A DNA stretch of 64,000 bases from Trileptium ribeirensis (lineage: Eukaryota > Nematoda > Enoplea > Enoplida > Thoracostomopsidae), in contig JASANE010010112.1 of assembly GCA_030248225.1 (NCBI GenBank), positions 1 to 64,000 of the forward strand, in the 5' to 3' direction. Both the position numbers and the translations under genes were made by a program. The notes beneath the pieces were generated by a model. That model had not been told where the DNA came from. It saw only the letters and a program-made list of their open reading frames with translations, and did no database searches. This document shows, piece after piece, positions 22,623-44,077 of this stretch (the first letter of the stretch is position 1; the number at the start of each line of letters is the position of its first letter).

Positions 22623-25579
22623 GACTGCCTGGATTGGTGTTGATTCCATTGACACGGCTGTCGGCATTTACGAGCGTCGGCACCAAATTGAGTGTGGTAA
22701 TAACAGATAGTTCTGCCGGAACCGTACCGGGAGCGGCGTTGATTGGATTGACTTCTACGTCGGTTGAATTGTCTATTGACCCGACCGGGTGATCGACCGC
22801 GATCTGTTGAACGCATTAGTGAAGCGACCTTCAAGTTGAGGTCCTGCATCTGCTTCTCCATACGCTGCTCAAGTGAAGCAATGAGCGTCTCCGTGGTTCT
22901 TGACGGTGCCGTTGTCGTACATCTAATTCCAGAATTGCTTGGCATTTGATCGATCATCTTATCAGCCACCTCGGCTAATTTTTCGATTGTGGAATCCCCG
23001 AGTGATGCCAGGACAATTCGGATCGATTCTGGCAACATTTCTTGGAAACGAAAACGTACAAGATCCGGATTGTTGGGAGCGAGGCGTTGTAATTGCCTGA
23101 GAGCGGTTGAAGGCTTTCGATCCCCAAGTTCTTGAGTCTCGAGGAGCTTACGCAGCTTGCGGTCCTTGCTTTCGCCCATGTGCGACAGTATCGTTTCTTT
23201 GATGGCTTCAAACTCGTCTGTTGCCTTTGCCCCACTGTTCGTGACAATGTGCATTGGCAACGAACTGAGTAAGCTTCGTTTGTGAACTGCAGCAGGGGCA
23301 TCTATCAACAACTGCTCAACGACATCGAACCACCCTTTCGGATCCTGTTCGGAGAAATCTGGTAACTTGATCGTCTTCAAGCTAGCATCGTCGTTCGTGG
23401 TTGCGTTAACAGTGTCTCTAACTGGAATGCCAGATGCACTCTTAATTTGTGCGCACGCGAGATTGACCGCTTTTGGGTGTTCTTTTTCCAAGGCTTCAAT
23501 CATCAAGCGCTTCGTTGTCGGCATTGCGAAATCTTCATCCTCTGCATTGAGAAGTTCCAACGTCTTATAGAGCTCTTCCTTTGTTAAGGCATTGAGATTG
23601 ACCGGCCCAGGGTTTTGCTCGACGTCACCGGCAACGATTAACAACAGGCGTAGCTTGAGTGCCTGTGTCTGTGATATGCTGCAGCCCAGCCCCCTCAGTG
23701 GACTGATTGAAGCGAACGGCGTGCTTGATTGACGCACGCGATGGTACTTTGAGTTGCGGAGCATCGTGAGAGAAGCGGGCTCCGCCAACGTGAATGACAT
23801 CAGTAGGCAACAGAGCCTGAACCAACGAGGCTCGTCATCGCTTGCCACATTCGGTTGCATCGAAACATTGTCGAACCGACACTTCTCTGCCATAGTAGTA
23901 CCACCGTTAAAGTCGATAAGGTTCTTCAGTATAAACCCGCCAAACTGTGACGGTGCGCTAGACGCTAATGTCACAGAAGGCAAGGTTAAGAACTGAGACG
24001 GCACGAAGGCTTCAGTTGTCGTATAATCATCGATAGACATTGTCACTGCTATCGCTTTATCACCGAAATTCATCATCCGCCAATCAGCTGATCGGTTTGA
24101 CATCGTTCGATCGTGATTGAGCGCATCGGTCGCAAGCGTATGCCACTCGATCATCATCGATTGATATGATTTGAACATATCAACTGTTATGGCTCGAAAT
24201 CGATTGATTGCACGGGCGACCATCGAAACGAATCGAATGACATCGGTTGTCATTGTAACATCCGACTCGTCCGTGTCAATTGCTTGCTTCGTTTGGATGC
24301 GGCAGTTGACCGTAGTGATTGAACTCGTTTGACAATATTGACCGTCACCGTTTCGATCGATTTGACACCCCGTCTGCACGACTTCGGTTGACACCTCTTG
24401 ACACGGTTTGGCATCAATCGATTGATTTGCTTGTCGTCGTCTGACATCAGCGGCTTCATGTGTTTGACATCGGTAGACTTCAACATCCGATGACGTAAAC
24501 CAAAGTTGTGGGCGTGCGCTAGGCGCTGCCGGATATCGTTTGATCCGAACAATCGCTTTGTCCGTTGGTGGTCGTTTTGCTAGATACTGATTGACTGCGA
24601 ACGCTCGATATCGATTGCTCGTCATCGTTTGACGTCGCTCGCTCGTCCGATATTGGCTTCTCGTCATCATTTGACGTTGTCCGATCACGTCAACGGCCGC
24701 TGTTGCATAACGATTGATAGTGCGGGCATCCGTACGCGTAAATTCCGGCTGAAAATGTACGCTAGGCGCTAGTATCGAATCGATTGTCGCTGACACAGAC
24801 AATTTGATCGCAACAGTTGTGGGTGCTTGAAGCGTCATTTGATTCGATTGGATTGACCTCGTTTGACGATATTGGGCGTCATCGATCTGGCTCGAGGCAA
24901 TATGATCGATCAAACGCTTCCGTTGTGACTGACATCCGACTGCGTCGGTACCATTCGTCTGACATCCGTTTGCACCGATCACGACAATTGGTGTTGATTG
25001 ACACGGTTTGATTCGACAAACTGTTCGAGTTGTTTGTTGTTTGATAGCGTCGACTTTATTTGTTTGACACCGACTGTTTGTTATCGACCGACCTCGGTTG
25101 AATATCAACATATGACTCCGATCGCACGTTGTTGTTCGACATCGTTTGCACGACTTTGAATGACATCGACTGTGTACTGTTGCGCGACATCGGTTGTTCG
25201 TCATCATACAACATCGATTGTTCAACGTTTGACATCGCTTCATCGTTTGACACCGATTAAACATCGTTCGACATCGAAAGCGATTGTTAGCCATCGTCAT
25301 AGCTTGACATGGTTCGTACGTCGTTCGCCTCATCGTTTGATACCAATTGCTCACCGTTTGAAATCGATAGTACATCGTTCGACATCGACGTCGGTTGTTG
25401 TCGGCATTCATTGACGACGTGATTCCCAGATGAGGAAGCGTGCTAGGCACGCAATCCCCAACTGAGATCACGTCGGGTTCACCAATGTAAAACGCCTTTG
25501 ATCGTGTTCGTTCTGTAGGGCACATGGTGCCAAGAATGAGATAAACCATTAGAGCTAAGTTGAACTCAATTATGAACAT
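22577..25579 (-). CDS. Leader-2A-Gag polyprotein of the LTR retrotransposon
   Basis: Open for 1000 codons from an ATG in the LTR. Residues 1-30 are LTR-encoded and hydrophobic (MFIIEFNLALMVYLILG). Residues ~55-260 are a Cys/Arg/Met-rich repetitive stretch (RCRT, CQT motifs) and ~260-630 is unrecognised. LLLIVA then GDVEQNPGP (651-659) is a 2A ribosome-skipping motif; separation would fall between Gly658 and Pro659. Gag proper is then 342 residues, normal for the family. It includes KTIKLPDFSEQDPKGWFDVV, a capsid-like helical region, an Arg-rich segment (~925-957) and one zinc knuckle C959-x2-H962-x9-C972-x3-C976. The frame ends in TAA after overlapping pol by 91 bases. The leader could be a real extra protein or a long 5' region that merely lacks stops; start choice is therefore uncertain. 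Confidence 0.85.
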   Translation of the reverse strand: MFIIEFNLALMVYLILGTMCPTERTRSKAFYIGEPDVISVGDCVPSTLPHLGITSSMNADNNRRRCRTMYYRFQTVSNWYQTMRRTTYEPCQAMTMANNRFRCRTMFNRCQTMKRCQTLNNRCCMMTNNRCRATVHSRCHSKSCKRCRTTTCDRSHMLIFNRGRSITNSRCQTNKVDAIKQQTTRTVCRIKPCQSTPIVVIGANGCQTNGTDAVGCQSQRKRLIDHIASSQIDDAQYRQTRSIQSNQMTLQAPTTVAIKLSVSATIDSILAPSVHFQPEFTRTDARTINRYATAAVDVIGQRQMMTRSQYRTSERRQTMTSNRYRAFAVNQYLAKRPPTDKAIVRIKRYPAAPSARPQLWFTSSDVEVYRCQTHEAADVRRRQANQSIDAKPCQEVSTEVVQTGCQIDRNGDGQYCQTSSITTVNCRIQTKQAIDTDESDVTMTTDVIRFVSMVARAINRFRAITVDMFKSYQSMMIEWHTLATDALNHDRTMSNRSADWRMMNFGDKAIAVTMSIDDYTTTEAFVPSQFLTLPSVTLASSAPSQFGGFILKNLIDFNGGTTMAEKCRFDNVSMQPNVASDDEPRWFRLCCLLMSFTLAEPASLTMLRNSKYHRVRQSSTPFASISPLRGLGCSISQTQALKLRLLLIVAGDVEQNPGPVNLNALTKEELYKTLELLNAEDEDFAMPTTKRLMIEALEKEHPKAVNLACAQIKSASGIPVRDTVNATTNDDASLKTIKLPDFSEQDPKGWFDVVEQLLIDAPAAVHKRSLLSSLPMHIVTNSGAKATDEFEAIKETILSHMGESKDRKLRKLLETQELGDRKPSTALRQLQRLAPNNPDLVRFRFQEMLPESIRIVLASLGDSTIEKLAEVADKMIDQMPSNSGIRCTTTAPSRTTETLIASLEQRMEKQMQDLNLKVASLMRSTDRGRSPGRVNRQFNRRRSQSNQRRSRYGSGRTICYYHTQFGADARKCRQPCQWNQHQSRQSGNANAPSPTRQGTE
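22616..22622 (-). promoter_or_regulatory. Programmed -1 frameshift site GGGAAAC
   Basis: In the gag frame the codons are TCG GGA AAC, so the heptamer has the canonical X XXY YYZ phasing. After slippage the frame continues CGC CAA CGC, giving the pol residues GKRQRSVSDAA. A stem TCCGTC/GACGGA with a 15-base loop begins 8 bases downstream, the usual spacing for a stimulator. The 91-base gag-pol overlap requires exactly this -1 shift. Confidence 0.88.
23603..23629 (-). other. 2A-type ribosome-skipping motif GDVEQNPGP
   Basis: Matches the D-x-E-x-N-P-G-P consensus exactly and is preceded by the hydrophobic LLLIVA typical of active 2A peptides. It lies in frame between the leader and Gag, so the ribosome would release the leader at Gly658 and restart Gag with proline. 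2A motifs are well documented in picorna-like viruses and in some non-LTR retrotransposons; I know of few or no Ty3/gypsy examples. Skipping activity is inferred from the motif. Confidence 0.85.
24840..25420 (-). repeat. Degenerate short-period repeat encoding the Cys/Arg-rich leader
   Basis: The plus strand shows dozens of diverged copies of short units such as GTTTGACATCG, GTTCGACATCG and ATCGATTGTTCG at spacings around 20-30 bp. On the minus strand they encode RCRT/CQT/NNR peptides. Because the unit lacks stops in several frames, other frames are open here too (for example 25056-25253), so openness alone does not prove selection for protein. Confidence 0.6.
25467..25484 (-). promoter_or_regulatory. 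Primer-binding site, tRNA-Trp-like
   Basis: Minus strand TGGTGAACCCGACGTGAT, one base after the 5' LTR end. It matches the 3' end of metazoan tRNA-Trp with apparently one substitution, and the terminal TGG pairs with CCA. The site is inside the open gag frame, an unusual arrangement. Confidence 0.75.
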
Positions 25580-25607
25580 GGTTTAGAAAAAGAAAAACAA
25601 TAAGCGT

Positions 25608-25613
25608 TTTATT
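25608..25613 (-). terminator. LTR polyadenylation signal AATAAA
   Basis: AATAAA on the minus strand, downstream of the TATA box, as expected at the end of R. The equivalent in the 3' LTR (about 18944-18949) would be the one used to end the genomic RNA. Confidence 0.6.
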
Positions 25614-25714
25614 GCAAGATTCAATACCGCAACGATAATGTCATCGAAGCGCACGCAAGTGTACGGACTTCACAAAACTAAACTGAACTGAACGCTTGAG
25701 CTAAGATTCACTTT

Positions 25715-25722
25715 CTTTTATA
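25715..25722 (-). promoter_or_regulatory. TATA box of the 5' LTR promoter
   Basis: TATAAAAG on the minus strand, the only good TATA box in the LTR. Transcription would start about 25-30 bases downstream, near 25690, leaving about 110 bases of R-U5 before the gag-frame ATG at 25579. Confidence 0.6.
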
Positions 25723-25832
25723 CAGAATTCTCAGGACCAGTTTCAGTTGGCTACTGCAAGAGGCGAGAGAAAACCGGATTGTGCGGTAGCTATCACATTT
25801 GCTCGTGATAGCTAAATTCGGTGCGCACTACA

Positions 25833-25870
25833 TGGGCATGGCGTTAGGAAGTTGCGCCATGCAGCTGCGT
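25833..25870. repeat. Dispersed stem-loop repeat, copy 2, abutting the LTR
   Basis: TGGGCATGGCGTTAGGAAGT then TGCGCCATGCAGCTGCG: the inverted relative of 12262-12298. GCATGGCG pairs perfectly with CGCCATGC around an 11-base loop. Homology between copies starts exactly at the LTR edge, so the retrotransposon junction lies at, or has replaced sequence up to, the boundary of this motif. Confidence 0.6.
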
Positions 25871-40875
<15,005 letters not shown>

Positions 40876-41254
40876 ATAGAGTGAAATACTGCAAAAATGA
40901 TTTTTTCGTTTCATATACATCCACTCTGTATCTAATATAGGCTACTTAATCGTGTAACACTTAACTAAAACGGATAAACCGCATCCTTGGGAACTCAATT
41001 TTTGTGATTCGTAAAAGATGTATTAATTTTTAGTGTTGGAACGCGATTTTTACTTAACAGAATTTGGTTCATTTTATGTTCACGTTAAACTTTAATTAGG
41101 AAGTTAATGAAAATCCCGTATAATACAGCTAAGATAACTGTAGGCTCATAATTTTGGCGATGTAGATTTTTGCTTTGCTAAGATCCTATAAATGTTGTAT
41201 GTACTCTATTGCCGCTTCATCGTTGTATAAACGTTTCTGTGCAGTATTTGTCAA

Positions 41255-41260
41255 AATAAA
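41255..41260 (+). terminator. Candidate polyadenylation signal of polyubiquitin
   Basis: First clear AATAAA after the TGA, giving a 3' UTR of about 400 bases. Confidence 0.4.
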
Positions 41261-42199
41261 CTTGTTTGTGGTTTCCTAGCTGATATGGTGTAATATGTCG
41301 TCGCATATGTATGTAGACTGCCATATTAGAAATTAAAATTTTCGTGCCTGATTTTACAGTAACTTGCAAAAAATCGTGTCGCGGTTTGGGCCACAGAGCA
41401 ATCGAAATCAACGAACATCTATGGCTCATAATAAGGAAATAAAACATGAAATGCCCCTTGTATAGGGTGTAATCGGATGCACCACGTTATAGATTGACCA
41501 TGGCGTGAAGAGCGGTGATGATTCATAGGTCCGAATTGTGTTCTTTTATTGTGTCATTCTGCGTTGTCAGCGAAATGTGCTCTGTCGACGGTGAATATCC
41601 GTCTGAAGTACATGGTTTCTAATGGCTATCGCATATGTCATGGAACTCATCAATCCCCATATATTGTCTGCTTGTACGGGTTGTGTGCTAATGTGGGAAG
41701 AACACTGCAGGACTACAAAACGGGTCTTTTCAGTCGTGGCCTTGCAGTCGTTCAGGCCTGGCAAAATCATTATTATGAAGCTAATCGCACAGTGCTGTCA
41801 CATTAAACCTCAGATAAATTTCGAATTATAACTGACAAACAAGATAAAACGTAACTGCGATGAACAAACTATGTGCGAAGTGCGATATTCACATGTGAAA
41901 GTCCGACATGGATTCAGGGCATATATACACGGTACATTTGCCGCACATGTATCTAGTTTTCCTCTAGCAAGACATATTTCCCTTGGAAAATACCCTGTTC
42001 CGAAAAGCTGCCCGTGACACCGGTTAACGGATTCGATTTCTGCATTGGTTACGAGCCTAAGACCCCATCTAATACGAGGTTCGCCCACTCACAGTCCTAG
42101 AGCTAGTCAATTGACCATATCATTGAATAATATAAGACAGACCTGGCCGCAACCTAAACGCTCAGTCCGGAACGGGTGAATAGAAGAAAAGCTCTTTAT
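41261..42199. other. Anonymous spacer with a repeat fragment
   Basis: No gene supported. 41,960-42,023 (TTCCCTTGGAAAATA...CTGCCCGTGACACCGG) resembles sequence at the edges of the minisatellite at 43.7-44.1 kb, so part of this is a dispersed repeat. Confidence 0.35.
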
Positions 42200-42239
42200 A
42201 TATACATCATTTGCAATATAAAATCAATAAGCACGGCAA

Positions 42240-42838
42240 TATCCTGGTACGCAATGACTCTTTTGCTAGGTCGGAACACTCCAGGGAACGCACTAATATA
42301 CCCCGCCTCGAAACACTCGCACAAATATTTACGCAATTCTTGCTGTGTATAAAGTCTATAACAAGGACATTGGCAAGTCCACCATAAAAGCGATCGCATA
42401 TAGCCCACAATCGTCAGCCCCTTCTTGTCGAACAACCGGCATAACACCCAACCGAAGAACGCCTTTATCCACTTGATGTGCATAAAGGCGAGATAGCACC
42501 TGCTGAAGTTGTGGAGTGATTTGGAATGGCAGCGAGTCGTAGATTTTGACGAACCCGTCCCCTGCTGTAGTCGTTAGCCAGTGACTCTCGACAACGTGGT
42601 GAATCTGGATAATCTTTTCATCTTCACTATCGCTCGCGTAGCCAATTTTTAGGGATATAGTATCATTCAACCCACGAATGTTAGGGAACTGTTCCATGAT
42701 TTGGGCCGCATTAATATGTCTATCGCTAAGCCATGCTGATCCCAGCAGGTCCGATCTATCGCCATCGGTTAAGTGAATGCAGCCAATGATTTTCCATGTA
42801 GTTGACGTAGCATCATCTTCTATTTTGGCGTCATTGTT
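42240..42838 (-). pseudogene. Ulp1-like (C48) protease domain of the transposon
   Basis: The frame begins about 42838 with WKIIGCIHLTDGDRSDLL and WLSDRHINAAQI, the usual start of transposon-borne C48 proteases. The catalytic set is visible: His in SHWLTT, Asp in KIYDSL, Gln in VVRQEGADDCG, Cys in DDCGLYAIAF. The frame stops at 42356. The C-terminal part (LYTQQELRKYLCECFEAG) is in a different, overlapping frame to about 42240, so one frameshift separates them. Role in the transposon is unknown; the fold cleaves ubiquitin-like modifiers or viral-type substrates in relatives. Confidence 0.65.
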
Positions 42839-43583
42839 AGCAACATTTTTTGTAGCGTTTTCTGTAGTGTCTGATTATAACGCTCCACCAGTCCTTGTGC
42901 GGATGATAACTAGAGGACACCCGACGTTCGATCTTATTAATTTTGAATAATTCGTCCAACACTTTGTTCACGAATTCTCTGCCCTGATCGGAGGACACTA
43001 CCGCTGGAAAGCCTTTGTCTAGAAATATGTTATAAAGAGCAGTCGCCACAGTTAGCGCTGATTTATCGGGAAGTGCAACGGCTTCTGGCCATTTCGACAA
43101 GAGATCCGCAAGCACTAAAACATATTTGTTACCGTTGTAAGACTCTGTCATTGTGATTAAGTCAATTTCCACATGGTACCATACGCTCTTAACAGCGAGA
43201 GGATGCAATGGGGCATCAACTTTTTGGAATCCGCGTGGATCAACTTTCTGACAAATTTCACAGGACGATATATACTGAGCCACATCCTTTCGAATATTAT
43301 CCCAAAAGTAGGTTTCTTGAATTACATCGATAGTTCGGGTTCGCCCAAAGTGTCCCCGTTCATCGTGGAAACTACTAATTAAACTCTGCCTTTCAGAAGG
43401 TTTTACAAATATCTTTAGTTCCCCCTTTAATTTTATCATTAACTTGTCGTCTTGTATTATATACCGAGCACACCGAGACCTTAATTTCTTCTTCAAACTT
43501 TTTGCGTCTTTATAAGTGTTCCATAATTCAGGATATGTTTGGTCCTTAACGTAATTCCAAATCTGATTATATTCGCTATCCAT
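42837..43583 (-). pseudogene. Ginger-type integrase fragment
   Basis: 248 codons from a Met at 43583. The N-terminal region (YPELWNTYKDAKSLKKKLRS) is typical of this family. The zinc finger is H-x3-H...C-x2-C (HDERGHFGRTRTI, CEICQKVD). Core Asp residues are in YHVEIDLI and SSDQGREF. SSYHPHK is followed by a one-base frame change: the family's G-L-V-E-R-Y-N-Q segment, with the third catalytic acid, lies in another frame immediately downstream. Closest in style to Ginger1 and the vertebrate KRBA2/GIN1 genes; LTR-type integrases are less similar. Broken, so not functional. Confidence 0.8.
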
Positions 43584-43814
43584 TCAGATACCAAGTATTA
43601 GTAGTACAACTATCTGAAATATATAATATACTTACAACTGTATGCCCAGATGTTTAGTATTACTCAGGTTTTACCTTATTTACTCAGGCTATTTTTCAAG
43701 GGAAACATATGCGAGGGTCACTTCTTGCTGGGGCAAAATGTGTCCTGGCTACTTTTTTCCAGGGGAAAAATCTGACCGGAGTAGTTTTTCCGAGGGGTAA
43801 AGTGTAATTTTTCG

Positions 43815-44077
43815 GGGGGGGGGGAATCTGCCCGGGCTAATTTTTCCGGGGGGAAAAATCTGCCCGGGCTAATTTTTCCGGGGGGAAAAATCTGCCCGGG
43901 CTAATTTTTCCGGGGGGAAAAATCTGCCCGGGCTAATTTTTCCGGGGGGAAAAATCTGCCCGGGCTAATTTTTCCGGGGGGAAAAATCTGCCCGGGCTAA
44001 TTTTTCCGGGGGGAAAAATCTGCCCGGGCTAATTTTTCCGGGGGGAAAAATCTGCCCGGCGGAAAAATCTGCCCGTG
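43815..44077. repeat. 32 bp palindrome-rich minisatellite
   Basis: About seven near-identical copies of AATTTTTCCGGGGGGAAAAA plus TCTGCCCGGGCT. Each unit contains two self-complementary blocks: TTTTTCC/GGAAAAA and GCCCGGGC. Diverged copies extend left to about 43,680 (CAGGGGAAAAATCTGACC, GGGAAACATATGCG). It ends CTGCCCGTGACACCGG, a 16-base phrase also present at 42,008-42,023 on the other side of the Ginger remnant. Confidence 0.92.

Larger units (their letters stand above)
18822..25832 (-). mobile_element. Complete Ty3/gypsy-type LTR retrotransposon with 2A motif and PWWP-like domain
   Basis: A 7,011 bp element read right to left: 5' LTR (25486-25832), tRNA-Trp-like primer site, gag-frame ORF (25579-22577), -1 frameshift site (22616-22622), pol ORF ending at 19164, purine tract, 3' LTR (18822-19168). 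Pol order is protease, RT, RNase H, integrase, which defines Ty3/gypsy (Metaviridae). Reading the two 347 bp LTRs side by side I find no difference, and both ORFs are uninterrupted, so insertion is recent and the copy looks competent. Unusually, the flanks (CACGAT on the left, TGGGC on the right) share no target duplication. Two additions are not standard: a 2A-type motif separating a long leader from Gag, and a PWWP-type domain at the end of Pol. Confidence 0.96.
25486..25832 (-). repeat. 5' LTR (347 bp)
   Basis: On the minus strand it starts TGTAGTGCGCACC and ends CGTTTTACA, giving the usual TG...CA ends. It carries TATAAAAG (25715-25722) and AATAAA (25608-25613), so U3 is about 115 bp, R about 80-100 bp, and U5 the rest. 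The start codon of the gag frame (25577-25579) lies in U5, so translation would begin inside the LTR. Confidence 0.95.
42200..43600 (-). mobile_element. Degenerate Ginger-like DNA transposon (integrase + Ulp1-like protease)
   Basis: Two protein modules on the minus strand in Ginger order: a KRBA2/GIN1-type integrase, then a C48 (Ulp1/adenain-like) cysteine protease. The integrase breaks by frameshift just before its catalytic Glu and is joined almost directly to the protease, so the intervening C-terminal region is deleted. A further frameshift breaks the protease end. I could not find terminal inverted repeats. It is inactive as it stands. Confidence 0.7.

Noticed and set aside
24250..25414. 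Additional open frames in the retrotransposon leader on both strands
   Set aside because: Result of the stop-poor short repeat; only the frame joined to the 2A motif and Gag has independent support.
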